This document shows, in pieces, positions 9,650 to 19,960 of a stretch of DNA of 30,050 nt (position 1 is the first letter of the stretch; every line of letters starts with the position of its first letter). Position numbers and translations under genes: made by a program. Source of the stretch: Ophiothrix spiculata (Eukaryota > Echinodermata > Ophiuroidea > Amphilepidida > Ophiotrichidae); the NCBI GenBank assembly GCA_000969725.1, contig JXSR01S015991.1; one strand, given 5' to 3'. The notes beneath the pieces were generated by a model. The model had not been told where the DNA came from, did not search any database, and saw only the letters and a program-made list of their open reading frames with translations.

Positions 9650-10240
9650 CCAAAAGAACGGACTCCTACGACAGCTTTCCATACTGTAACAGCCCTCAGT
9701 TCCTCAGGTCTTGTACAGACAGCCCTGTATCCTCTTTAGTATGTTCATGTATATAATTCTTTCTGGAGAGGTCCTTTAACTCTGTATCATGCTTGGGTTG
9801 CCAAAGGAACACTTTGAAGACAAGTGCTTCATCTTCTGTTCTGGCACAGTGCCCAACAAATCTTATTCTTCTCAACCTTAGTCTCTGACATTGGCATCAT
9901 GCTCATTGTTGGTTGTGTGAGATTGCCATGATACGATAAGTGCTTTCCTTTATGTAGCAATTGTGTTATATGATGTTGCTACCAACTCTTTGTACAGCAT
10001 TTCCTTCATATTCTTGGCATCCATTCCAAGATCAACTGTATGTGCAGTTGATCTTGGCATCCATTCCAAGATCAACTGTATGTGCAGCAGCCTCCACCAG
10101 ATGTAGAAATTCTTTGCATCTCGTAGATTATCTACTAGTCTGCGGCCCTATTCTCCTGGTTTGTCTTGCAACAAGTGTGAAGTCTAGTCTCTCCTCGTTA
10201 CCTTCCAGTGCAACAGGTTAGTTAGGAAACTAAATTAACT
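9650..10240 (-). pseudogene. Second degenerate LINE reverse transcriptase, minus strand
   Basis: Read on the minus strand from about 10240, the sequence gives DFTLVARQTRRIGPQTS, a stop, then a segment like DAKEFLHLVEAAAHTVDLGM (residues partly changed). Further on come RLRRIRFVGHCART, VFLWQPKHDTELKDLS, THTKEDTGLS-like residues and VTVWKAVV. This order fits the end of the palm and the C-terminus of a non-LTR reverse transcriptase. The expected YADD catalytic loop between GPQT and the DAKEFL-like stretch is missing. It lies opposite in orientation to the LINE fragment at 8300, so it was a separate insertion. Confidence 0.75.
10020..10098 (+). repeat. Short tandem duplication of about 40 bp
   Basis: CTTGGCATCCATTCCAAGAT followed by CAACTGTATGTGCAG occurs twice in direct succession inside the minus-strand LINE remnant. 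The two copies are identical, so this is a recent slip compared with the age of the LINE. Confidence 0.92.
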
Positions 10241-11061
10241 AATGTAGAGGCAGCATGCAACACATTTGCCAAAAAACAACATAAATCCTTTGCACAATCA
10301 GCAAGTACTTGGTACACTATCAGTCTGATGTTCCGGACGTTGAATGCTTGTTTGGTAAATTTGATGTTGTTTTGATGTAGACTCTTTATTAAAGGATTTA
10401 TATTTCTGTTATATCAATATGTATACAAAGTTTAAGGTTTAAACATCAAGCAACAGCTAATTGAAAATTAACTTTATAAATGACGTTTATAGTGTTTTGA
10501 TAGTGCAACAAAATTTCATTTTTAGTCGTCAAGAAATGCCATGAATCGGTTATGTATACATGTAAAAATTAGTGGTAGCCATTTTATAAATCAATATTCT
10601 AATCAACAAACAGTATAAACCTGGCACTTAACTGGTGTAAAAAGATTTGAAATACTATTCAACAGACAAAAACATAGATATTTTGAATTGTAATACTTTC
10701 TGTGGTAATTAATGACGTTGACTGATAGTTTGATCTCGATGGCAACCATTTTGAAAAATTTCAAGGTCAAATATATTAAATAATGTGTAGGTGAACAGTA
10801 GATTTGAAATCCTTCCATAATAATGTGTGCTGTCACTATTCCTAACCTTCCAAGTTGCTCATAGGTCACATAATAGTGAAAATCCTGTGAAAATGGCAGC
10901 CATTTTGTTTTTTTGCAATTTTCAAGGTCAAGTCATGGTCGCGGAACTGGTTAAACAGCATTTTTGGATTTAGCACCCCTTAATTATCTAAGAACACTTG
11001 TTTAACCACTTTTAACATAAAATGCCTACAACATGTTATAATTGTGAAAATATGACTTGTC

Positions 11062-12389
11062 TAATATGCAATGGCGTAAGAATGACCACACGCATGCTCT
11101 AGGCAGACGGCAATCAAGGTTATGACAGTAATAACAGTCTAGTCACGCTCTTAGTATAATTATGTCTAAAGCTTTGGACCAAGTCTTCAGGTCACAGACG
11201 CCATATACGCTCTATTATATGCGCAGTTATTGTCATTTTCCTAATCCTTTTGCTCTATTTAATTAAATTATAAAATACGCTTTGGACAATTAATACTAAT
11301 TCTCTGTTATTTAAAGTGAATACCTCTGACTTATACTTTTGAAAATAATGAACAACGCTTGTACTATTGAGGACTTAGGCCCTACATCAAATCTGAAAAC
11401 CAATTCTAAATTGAAAACGATTGCTATTACTTCCCTGTTATGATGGATTCATTTTGTCGTTAACAGTATACTGAAGTAACAAATAATTCATTTCAAAAAC
11501 TAGCAGATTTCAGGATAGATCATAATAACGCTAAGACATTAGTTCTTCGTGAATATCGTTGCATATTTGGGTATTTCATAGTCACTTTACGAATTTACCC
11601 ACTGATACATGACAAACCATAACAATTTTGGGATGCGTGAAGGCTAGAATCAATTTAATATGAACTAGACTTGACTGTTCATTTCAATTACAGTATTTCT
11701 GTAAAAATTATAATAAATATATTTAGACGTTTTTTTGTTTTTTATAAAGAAGTTCCAATGTTTTGTACATCATCCGATCTCATTTAAATTTCACATGCTT
11801 ACAATCGAGATACGTATTATGGGATTACAAATGATAATTTTTTAATGTCAGCAACACCATTACTTCGTTAAAGCGCTTGACTGTAACATTTGTTATTAAA
11901 GAAATGGGCAATGAATAGAAAAAAAGGGGCATAAAGTATAGAATAAGTTACTAAGACATTTGAAGAAAAAAAAAAGTAGGATCTGTAAGGGTAAGCACGA
12001 AAACCAAAACGACCGGTGATGGATAAACTACCACCAAAAAGAGACAGTCTTGAAAAATTACAAACATCATCGAAATAGATCTGTTTGTGTCAAAAAATGG
12101 TAAACATTGTACATGAATTAGAAAGTATATCCTCGAAAAAAAAACAGCCCCTTAATTCGACTACACATAATGAATCTTAGGAGTTGCAGTAAAACGTGTC
12201 TTTAGATAATACTTCTCTATTAATTTTGGTGCTCTATTTGTAACTAAATATTTTATTTCTTGAACTATTTGTCTGCTTTTTAACCAAATTTCGTGGAGAA
12301 ATTCATTTAAAAAGGAAGACCAGAACAACAAAATATTGCCCCTCCTCCTTTTAAAATAAAATGGAGTTTTTAAAGTGAATCTCTTTGTT
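11062..12389. other. Non-coding duplicated and unit-1-specific DNA
   Basis: The first 130 bp, including CTCTAGGCAGACGGCAA, match 24060-24175 of unit 2. After that there is no clear match until about 12390, apart from a 40-bp block near 11725 that matches 24641. The stretch is AT-rich with A and T runs. I see no exon, RNA gene or transposon end in it. Confidence 0.5.
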
Positions 12390-13440
12390 TTTTTCGGTCA
12401 CTATTATGAATGCAAATAATCAAATTAAGAATTAAAATTAGTTTTCGCAGGACCAAACGATTCCATAAATTTTATTGGCACCTTCATTAAAAAGTACATA
12501 CTGTTAAATGTCATTAAAATATATATCGGAGAACATAACATGTTTTTAGCAATGAATTGAACTTACAAAACTTATAGAATCATATATTTTTCATTCCCCA
12601 AACAAGTACAAAAAATGTATTGTACTGTCCAAATACTGATATTTCGTTTCCATTCATTGCATTTGAATGTGAGGAGCTATTTTTAGATGTCTAATGATGT
12701 ATGTCTACCGGTTAGTTTGTAAGAGATGTTTTTTTTTATTAATTTTCACTTATTTGCCTTCGTTACTATAACAACGCTTTGATTTTACACAACAACACCT
12801 GATGTAGTTTGTAACGTCTCTTGGTAATATTATCAAGAAGTATGCGGTTTGGTTCGTCATTTCTGCATTCGATTTCAAAGACCATTCAAGATGATAATTT
12901 AATACTCTAGAATGAAAGTTTTGATATGACCACTAGCCCAATTCCTAACGTTTTTATTAGCATGAATTATTTTGACTACATTAGATTCATCATGGAATTG
13001 ATAATACCTGAGAACTATTTTATATAAACAAAATACATCTCCTTTATTGATGGAATTTTATTATAAAACGATATGTAGTAAAACGATATTTCGAGGCTAA
13101 TGAATAGAGAATATGTATCTTATTGGATAACATGTAAATGCAACCTTTATCAAAGAACTTTTACAGCGGAAACATGTCCCGTTTAGTAGATATATGTAAG
13201 TGTCTAAATGTGTCTAATTAAGCCTTTTTTATGGCAACCATAACATTATGAATGAAATATAGGCAACTGTAAAATACCCTTTTCATAAACAGTGAAATAT
13301 AGGCAACTGTAAAATACATTTTTCATAAACAGTTGGATAGATTGAATTGAAATAGGAAATTAAACATATTAAGTATGATTATAAGTCAAACCGTTTTCGT
13401 TATATGTACATCAGTAGATATTACTAACATTTAGCTAATT
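12390..13440 (+). repeat. Three-copy block, copy C1
   Basis: The block contains GATGTCTAATGATGTATGTC (about 12687) and GTAACGTCTCTTGG and recurs at 24690 (C2) and 26790 (C3), with well over 85 percent identity by eye in its core (12490-13200). C1 lacks a segment of about 170 bp after TTATCAAAG (13150) that C2 and C3 share, and also a 200-bp segment near 13380. It has no consistent open frame in the three copies. Confidence 0.88.
13253..13332 (+). repeat. 40-bp tandem repeat, two units
   Basis: TGAAATATAGGCAACTGTAA plus the following 20 bases occurs twice, at 13253 and 13293. The homologous site has one unit in C2 (25550-25589) and two in C3 (27664-27743), so it is a small minisatellite whose copy number changed among the duplicates. 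Confidence 0.88.
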
Positions 13441-13481
13441 GTGACCTGCAATTTACACTACAACACGCAATGCTTGCACAA

Positions 13482-13742
13482 ACACTCTTAAAATTATCTT
13501 ACTCTGTTCAGTAAGAACTTACTCAACGGTCACAGCTCATTTTGTTGAGTAAAATCTTACTCGATGTTGGATAAACTTTACTCAACATTGGGTAAACTTT
13601 GCTCAACGTTGAGTAAGATGTGCTCAACATTGAGTAATATTGACTTAACCGAGTAAGATTTTACTCAATGTTGAGTAAGATTTTACTCAACAAGGAGCTG
13701 TGACCTTTTTACTCAACAAAGAGTAAAATATTTTTAGAGTGT
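13482..13742. mobile_element. 261-bp palindromic GAGTAA/TTACTC element
   Basis: It begins ACACTCTTAAAATTATCTTA and ends with TATTTTTAGAGTGT. Inverted similarity extends inward, including GGTCACAGCTC (about 13529) against GAGCTGTGACC (about 13695). The interior is a dense alternation of ACTCAAC and GTTGAGT. Unit 2 (about 28078) has an uninterrupted site, GCTTGCACGAAGTATGTTGC. Joining the flanks here reproduces that site without a clear target duplication. It has no coding capacity. ACACTC ends recall IS3EU-like MITEs, which is a loose suggestion. Confidence 0.83.
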
Positions 13743-13981
13743 AGTATGTTGCAGAGAGTGAGATAGTCTTGCCCAGTAGTATAATTATAAGAGGGCAATA
13801 GTAACTTGCTATAAACTTTCTAAAATCATGCTTATCGACATATAATTAAATCTATTATATATGCTTCGATTTTGCGGTTGAAACATTTTGATGATGCAAA
13901 CTGCATGGACGTTGATAAGGATGTTGGTGAACAGTAACGTTGACAAGTATAATTTGATTTTAGCGTATATCCTACCCGCAG

Positions 13982-14218
13982 ACAATTTGTTACTGTTAAG
14001 GATATTTAACACTGCCTGTATTTATGTTCAACATTATTATGTGTGGGAGAAGCCATTAGCTAAGATTCTCAATTTATTGAAACAAATATAAACACGTTTT
14101 GAATCCGTTCAATCCACGTCAAAACATAAATCGCATATACAGTTAACACACATGGGAAAAAGGGAGGAATACTACACAATTTGTTCGATTTAACAAGACA
14201 ATGTAGTTGTCGATTTAA
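13982..14218 (+). pseudogene. Unit-1 copy of candidate terminal exon, with two stops
   Basis: This is homologous to 28468-28712. After CCTACCCGCAG the frame reads NLLLLRIFNTACIYVQHYYV and continues to LLKQI. A TAA follows where unit 2 has GAA, and a second TAA at SI*QDN stands where unit 2 has AAA. The AATAAA at 14264-14269 is conserved. The rest of the frame has no indels relative to unit 2, so breakage is by substitution only. Confidence 0.35.
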
Positions 14219-14269
14219 CGAGATGATTTGTTGCCTTTGGCAGGGTAGTAGTTACGAAGCTGCAATAAA

Positions 14270-15054
14270 CGTGTCATTATTATGAATTACATGATTATGT
14301 CGTGTCGGATATTGCACACATCTCGGTAAGTAGTTAATATATTGCTACTGCTTTAGTTTTACAAGAAGCATATGAAAAAAAAAAGATTGCAACGCTTTTA
14401 CATTTTCTTAAGGTGATATAAAATATAAAACTACAGGCATAGCTACAGTACCCTTCCAAATAACTGACACAAATACATGTCGTTTATAAATTTGAAATAA
14501 TGAAATCTGTGAAATAAATTACAAGATGAAAAAGTGGTCTTGAGAACAAAGAGAAACAGTAGTGTGGTTGTTTTATTGGCTAGGTGAGGAAAAATCTTTG
14601 TCCTAGGAAAGGATTCACGCAGTTAAGCAAAACCGAAACTGCCCCGAAATGTTTAAACATCCAGAAATCAGAAAGATATATCAAGATTATAGTGCACTTC
14701 CTTTTTAATAGTATCTTTTGAATATTTGGTTTTGTTGACAATTTGACGCATCTTATGTATTTATAAAAGAACATTCAGGCTGTTTACATTAATTTGAAAG
14801 ATATTTTCTTATCATAGTTGACCATTACCATTAGCAATGCTATTTTCTACTATATGATCTTTGATCTTGCCGTTTTGTTTCGACTTCTGTCCTTTTTTAA
14901 GATAGAGTGTCATTTTACTTAAAGTTTGTGCCCATCCAAACATAACAGAATATTACGACTTTTGATGTAGATGAAAAATTAAGCCTCAACATTATGCATG
15001 TAGTCATAAACTAGTGATTTTGTTTCCATAACCAAATTTAAAATACCAAACATA
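14270..15054. other. Non-coding duplicated and unassigned DNA
   Basis: The part to 14635 matches 28756-29106 in unit 2. From 14635 to 15055 nothing matches unit 2 and I see no gene, repeat end or RNA. The minus-strand open frame at 14580-14774 crosses the homology boundary and is not supported. Confidence 0.5.
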
Positions 15055-15480
15055 ACAGGTTTTAAAGATGTTATATACCGCCAGGGACCATTCTACGTTC
15101 ACCACAACCCTATTTTAGTAAATTGAGGGGTGTTGAAGGATCATTTTTTATGTTTTGCTTCCGAGCATTTTCATGGCGCAGCGTGACCAAGACAATAATC
15201 ACCTGCTTATCACAGATAAACATTCCATACGACGACTCAACTTGAGTAGTGATGTGACCCTTGTCCAGGCGTTGTCAAATCATTTGTGTTGTTGTCCCCT
15301 GTCAGTACATGAGAACATTGATCATATTTGGAGCTTCATGGCACCCTCAACAAGATTACCTATCGGATCTGACAAAAAACACATAAGTTTCCAAATGTTT
15401 TCAACATAAGTTGATCTTTACATAAAAAGTGGTAAAAATATATTTGTACCAGCTACATGGACAACAGTGTATTGAGCTAC
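15055..15480 (+). repeat. Single-arm copy of the foldback repeat
   Basis: From AAAGATGTTATATACCGCC onward this matches the right arm of the foldback at 18255-18552 and its flank to 18655. Shared blocks include GTAAATTGAGGGG, CAGTACATGAGAA and CTTTACATAAAAA. It lacks the opposing left arm. An 84-codon open frame here (15155-15409) is not kept in the other copies, so I do not call a gene. Confidence 0.8.
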
Positions 15481-15817
15481 TGTAAACGATGTGCATTAGG
15501 CACCGGCTTCCTCTAACAAATACAGGACAGGTTGCGTACAGTTGATCAAAATATATTTCCTTAACTATATCAAAAAGAACACCACACACTGAATTTCAAA
15601 ATCTTATATTAGCATTATTGCTTTATTTACGTCGTTCAAAGAGTAATAATATTTTTTTAGTTACATCTGCATTAAATTATCCTTTTTAGATTGAAAACGT
15701 TCAATGTTAAACATCATTCAAATCCTATAATCCAATTACAGAAATAGTTACTAAACAGCACCTGGTCCATGAGAACTCCCCGAGGGATTTACCGTATGCA
15801 AACATGTAGATCGTTAA

Positions 15818-16057
15818 TGTAATTTGTTACGATATGTTGATACAAGATTAGCACAATTTTTGATGGGAGTTTTGGTGTTTACCACAGCTGATGCATGTTT
15901 AGAACACACATGGGACCCTTATCCAATTTATTTGATTACAAAACAAACTTGTATTTTATCATTATATGATGCATTTTGGCATTTTTTGCTTGTTTTGAAT
16001 ATGGTAAGATCTATCAAGAATTCGTCATGTTCAGACAGCCAGAAGTCAGCTCACTGA
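15818..16057 (+). other. Open segment with hydrophobic stretch, possible exon (second copy)
   Basis: The open frame is 79 codons and holds RLAQFLMGVLVFTTADAC, the counterpart of the open segment at 158-316. A second hydrophobic stretch, FWHFLLVLNM, follows and ends at ATGGTAAGA, which could be a donor. The unit-2 homologue (about 29610-29700) has lost about 8 bp and is out of frame. No family is recognised. Membrane association is only suggested by composition. Confidence 0.25.
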
Positions 16058-16607
16058 AATATCGCTTATTTTATTTTTATTTATGCATGAAAACTGACAG
16101 GAAATGCCGTTTTTTACATGCGTATGAATATTCATGAGATCGGATACCCTAGTTTAAAAAGCCTGTTATCTCGCCAAAATAGCATAGAATCTCAAACCAA
16201 ACTTGCAATTAGAAGCATAAAAGTTATGAAAACATTGTGAAATTTAAATAAAATGAAAAAATGGGAAATATAAGTGTCTTTTCGTGTGATTTTGCGAGCG
16301 TTTAATTTCCTCGAGTGAGGTCAAATTAGGTCTTTGCGTTTTACCTAAAATCTACGGTTCTGGACTTAATAATATATTTTAGCCACTTGGTCAAAAGAGA
16401 GAGACAACACTTCTTTAGCAGATTTCCTAAAACATTTGAGATAAATCTGCTAAAAACACGTATCACGTAAGCAAATGGAACGCCTTGTCCAATGAGGTCA
16501 AATATAGCATCAAATTACTACGCAAAATATAATATAACCCCGGAACTGATCAATTACGCGGCATTGTCTATTGTTAGGTACATATAGGTAAAACACCCAT
16601 TCATTGA

Positions 16608-16700
16608 CAGCGAGATCTCGATAGCGTAGTGGCTGGGCATTCGATTTTGATGCAAGAGGTACCAGGTTAGAACCCTGACGGCGCCTTCTTTTTTTTTTAT
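16608..16700 (+). ncRNA. tRNA-derived SINE-like sequence
   Basis: A box-A-like TAGCGTAGTGG (16622-16632) and a box-B-like GGTTAGAACCC (16665-16675) are 32 bp apart, as in tRNA genes. Between them GCATT and GATGC form a 5-bp anticodon-type stem around a 7-nt loop, and CAGG/CCTG forms a T-arm. The acceptor stem does not close, and the base before the presumed anticodon is G rather than T. It is therefore a tRNA pseudogene or SINE head rather than a working tRNA. A T run (16686-16698) follows, like a Pol III terminator. Confidence 0.6.
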
Positions 16701-16799
16701 TTGAAAACAAATTATTATTTTTTCCATCATATTAGATTGATATTCCTTCAATAAACTATTTTTACACAAGAATTTCTATAGATATTATGATAAAATCAT

Positions 16800-17060
16800 T
16801 TCCCAATCGCCCGTATTAATATGATATGCACAGTCAGAGCACATGTCACAGTCACACGTAGACTACACGTGCTATGTTAAATGACGTCAGATTTGCCTGA
16901 TATAGCCCAAGACCTTCGAAAGGTGTGACTTGTCGTTTTACGAGTTCGTTGTGTATATCGGGATAATGAGATGACCGACATCGTGTCCCTTTCGAACGTT
17001 TAGTTGTGTTGAATTTTCCCTCGATTTATTTTCTGTTTTAAATGTCTTACAGGTAAGATT
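16800..17060 (+). promoter_or_regulatory. CpG-rich possible promoter and untranslated first exon
   Basis: This short stretch is unusually rich in CpG for the window. It has an E-box, CACGTG (16866-16871), and a consensus CRE palindrome, TGACGTCA (16882-16889). About 165 bp downstream is TTACAG|GTAAGAT (about 17050-17060), a strong splice donor. This is the expected layout of a promoter with a non-coding first exon. No coding exon that would use the donor can be identified downstream. CREs and E-boxes also occur by chance. Confidence 0.3.
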
Positions 17061-17599
17061 AATTTTTCAAATTTCATATACAGTATATGATGTCTGATAT
17101 CTCATCTTGCAGTTTGTATAAGCATTTTACATAAAATTTTGTAAAACACGCTACACGAAACCAGATTTGACCTCATGATTTTAAAAGCTTAACATTTACA
17201 TTTTTTTTAAATATAATTAAATCAATTTTTATTCTCCACTGTCAAAAATAGGCTTATCTTATTGAAACAACTCTAAATACTTTCATCCACATTTTTATTT
17301 TCTATTTGCACTAACCCCCTTGTAATTATAGGGGTTCGAAGTCCGAACTACCCGACAGGTCACATCGAGAAAAAAAAAATCTAGCGACCGAGTTGTCCCT
17401 GTATTCTCCCGGTATATAACCGGGAAATGAAAATTAAATTGCTCATTAAAAGCTCATTTGCATAGGTCCTGCTGCCTGACTGCAGATCAGATGATCAAAC
17501 ATGTACAAGAAATATTGCGTTGAATTGATCCCCTACATGTCAGAAAACTTTGTTTCAATAATTCGAGTACCAAGTACTGATAAACAATTATTATTGCAG

Positions 17600-17891
17600 G
17601 CAGTGGCATAGCCAGTACGGGGCAAGGGAAGGGGATGGATGAGTTATGCTTGTTGTTTAAACAAAGAAACCCAATTGTTCAAGCTGTCAACAAAATTGAT
17701 GAGCAAAAGTAAACACTTGATTAAGCTATTAGTGATAACATGTTTATGAATATCCTACTCTTCCTTCAACTGATATTTAAACTTTAAACCAAGAAGGTTG
17801 ATCATTCATAGGAAAAGCTATGTATGATATGCTGATCTTTAACTGAAATAAAAACTTACAAGAACCATTAAAAAAACAAGGATTTTGATGC
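17600..17891. other. Unassigned stretch between duplication units
   Basis: This begins where unit 1 homology to unit 2 ends, at TTGCAGG, and runs to the foldback. I see no gene, transposon end or RNA in it. Confidence 0.45.
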
Positions 17892-18552
17892 AGGGATTTC
17901 AAACTCAATCTTCTTGGGTGTGAAATGGAACTCCGAATGTGTTCAATTTCTTCATGTACTGGTATAAAGGGGGCAACAACAAAAATGGGTCAAAAACGTG
18001 ATTTTTAGGTCAATTTTTTTTTGACCCCGCCTTTGACCCCATCACTTCTTTACTTAAGTTGAGTGGTCATATTAAATGCTCATCTGTAGTAGAGTGAGGA
18101 TCAGGTGATTGAATGTCTTGGTCACGCTTGATTGCGCCAAGAGAATACTTGGAAGCAAAGAATAAAATGATCCCCTAACTCCCCTCAATTTACAATAATA
18201 GGGTTACGGTGACCGTCGAGTGGTCCTTGGCGGTGTATGACATCTTTAAAACCATTTAAGATGTCATATACCGCTGGGAACCATTCCACGTTCACCACAA
18301 CCGTATTTTTTGTAAATTGAGGGGCGTTGGAGGATCATTTTGAACTTTGCTTCCAGGCATTCTCTTGGCGCAATCAAGCATGAACAAGACATTCAATCAC
18401 CTGATTCTCACTCTACTAAAAATAAACATTCAATATGACCACTCAACTCACGTTTCTGACCCATTTTTGTTGTTGCCTTTTTACCAGTACATGAGAAAAT
18501 TGATCACATTCAGAGTTCCATTTCACACCCAACACGATTAGCTATCAAATAT
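17892..18552. repeat. 660-bp foldback (inverted duplication)
   Basis: The left arm (about 17892-18249) is the reverse complement of the right arm (about 18255-18552), with only about 4 bases between them. Paired blocks include GACATCTTTAAA/TTTAAGATGTC, CTCTTGGCGCAATCAAGC, ATTCAATCACCTGA and GTGTGAAATGGAACTC. The left arm has an extra stretch of about 65 bp (GACCCCGCC, near 18020). Identity is about 80 percent or better. The right-arm sequence also exists alone at 15055-15480, so the foldback probably arose by inverted duplication. Confidence 0.88.
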
Positions 18553-18833
18553 GACCAAAAACAACATAGGTTTCTAGATAAGTTCATCATAAATTGACCT
18601 TTACATAAAAAAGTCGTAAAAATATTTTATTCGAACTATATGAGCAACCGTGTATGTTTTGATTCGCATTTGTTTTGTTTTTTTCCTGTCAACAATATCG
18701 ACAAAAAGTAACATCCCATTAATCTAATTACTTACCTAACACTATGCAAGTCCATATTATAGAATTAACACACTTCAACACCCAAGGAAAAGTATCAAAG
18801 CCCGTAGATTGTCAACAAAAGTAGCTACAATAC

Positions 18834-19960
18834 GATCTATTCTTGATACAAAAACTGATAACTTTGTCAAAAAATGGCTTGGAATACCCAAACATGGTAC
18901 CAATATTGCTTTAGTGCATATGAACAATGGACTTGACATTCCTCGGGTGTCTGACGTATACTATTCTTCTCATAGTCTTGCTTATAGCAGAACACGCTGC
19001 CTCGGTGACTCAACAACAAACAAAGCACTTGATCTTAAGTTAGAAAGAGAGGCAAAATGGAGTCGCAAATCTTCTACTGTTTGGATTGCTAATCAAAATC
19101 ACGAGAGATCTCTTGATGGCAACCATCAGGGATCTCTCATTTGGAAAAAGATCAAACCAAGTTGGAGACTCCAGTGAATATTGGAAGTCTGTTGTTGAGC
19201 CACTTGTTTCGCAGGGTGACACAGCTAAAATTCTCAATGAAAGCAATACTAATTAAACTTGGAAGTCAATTATGTTTAGTTTACCTGAGAGTGTTCTAAA
19301 TTTGCCATTAACGCCACTCTTAAAAGCTTACCTACTCTCACGAATCTCCACAAGTGGGAAAAACGGTTTTAAATTGTGAACTGTCCTCTTTGTGGCTGTA
19401 AAGGTACCCTTCTTCATATACTTAACAACTGCAACCATATGCTTGACCGGTATCTATGGCGCCACAACAAGATCATCAGGGTCATCATATCTGCCCTCGA
19501 AAATAGTGACGCTTGTAGAAAAAAAAAACTCCTTATTACCGCCGATGTTGAAGGATACCTTACAACCGGGGGGACAGTTCCTCCAGATTTCCTTCCCACA
19601 GTTCAGAAGCCAGACATTGTTTTAACCTATCCTGCTGCGAAAAAAATCATTTTATTTGAGCTAACTGTGCTATTCGAAACAAACATTGATAAATCCCACA
19701 CACTCAAAGTCGACAGATATGCCTCCCTGGTTGATGATCTCACTGATGCCGGATACAAGGCCAATCATATTCCATTTAAGGTTGGCTCTCGAGGTCTTAT
19801 AACCAAAGCCAATAAATCGCGGCTAAATCATCTCCTGCGGGTCGTGAAATCTGACACCAAATACAAATCGCTGAAGGAAGATATTTTCAAAATCAGTATC
19901 ACTTCCTCGTTTTCCATATTCCAGTCCCAGCATCAGAGAGAATGGAATGTTGCCTCGTAG
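18834..19960 (+). pseudogene. LINE polyprotein C-terminus: linker, CCHC and endonuclease
   Basis: The frame from 18834 gives the linker (KKWLGIPKHGT, GLDIPRVSDVYY), then shifts near 19165 to SSEYWKSVVEPL. A stop falls at about 19253 (ESNTN*TWKSIMF), and a shift near 19295 restores the first frame (ATLKSLPTLTNLHKW). After one more stop at about 19370 comes CPLCGCKGTLLHILNNC, a CCHC knuckle. The last 190 codons are open. KPDIVLTY and KKIILFELTV are followed by DKSHTLKVDRY, matching the KPD...(D/E)...K layout of restriction-like endonucleases, with Glu where Asp is usual. The first open part was interrupted by two stops and two shifts, so the copy is dead. Confidence 0.82.

Larger units (their letters stand above)
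6858..11061. mobile_element. 4.2-kb composite transposon with about 180-bp inverted repeats
   Basis: The left end (6858-7040) begins GACAAGTCA, and the right end (10887-11061) is its reverse complement over about 175-183 bp. Shared blocks include GTTGTAGGCATTTTATGTT and AACAAAATGGCTGCCATTTT. TA lies on both sides (6856-6857 and 11062-11063). Unit 2 has a near-empty site at about 24055-24060, where TAAATAAATATATGCAATG runs through. The interior is a patchwork: a minus-strand open segment with an A-rich tail, a plus-strand LINE fragment, a Cys-rich family relic and a minus-strand LINE fragment. No transposase is recognisable. Confidence 0.88.
16036..17486. mobile_element. 1.45-kb insertion flanked by TCAGA
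   Basis: Unit 2 runs straight through the homologous point (29823-29845, GTTGAGATGTAATGATCAAA), whereas unit 1 has 1451 bp here. TCAGA occurs on both sides (16031-16035 and 17487-17491), a possible 5-bp target duplication. No terminal inverted or long direct repeats are evident. The insert holds the tRNA-like sequence at 16608-16700 and the CpG-rich stretch at 16800-17060. The mechanism of insertion is unknown. Confidence 0.55.
130..17600 (+). repeat. Segmental duplication, unit 1
   Basis: This is the left copy of a direct tandem duplication. Reading along it, blocks at 135-221, 958-1080, 2511-3150, 5430-5860, 6490-6857, 11062-11190, 12390-14635, 15515-16035 and 17487-17600 reappear in the same order and orientation in unit 2. 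Similarity by eye ranges from about 80 to over 90 percent. The blocks are interrupted by insertions private to this unit: two MITEs, a mariner-like element, a 4.2-kb inverted-repeat element, a GAGTAA element and a 1.45-kb segment. The outer limits are approximate because the edges are diverged. Confidence 0.85.

Noticed and set aside
10603..10869. 88-codon minus-strand frame at the right end of the 4.2-kb element
   Set aside because: It has no conserved residues and overlaps subterminal repeats related to the left end (ATGGC(A/T)(A/G)CCATT units).
13500..13735. CRISPR-like array, suggested by regular ACTCAAC repeats
   Set aside because: The motifs alternate in orientation with irregular spacing inside an inverted-end element in animal DNA; there are no repeat-spacer units.
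16608..16685. Functional tRNA gene with an AUU anticodon
   Set aside because: The acceptor stem does not close and the nucleotide before the presumed anticodon is G, so a pseudogene or SINE head is more likely.
16510..16769. Two minus-strand frames containing QGSNLVPLASKSNAQPLRYRD
   Set aside because: This is a translation of the complement of the tRNA-like sequence, a familiar artefact.
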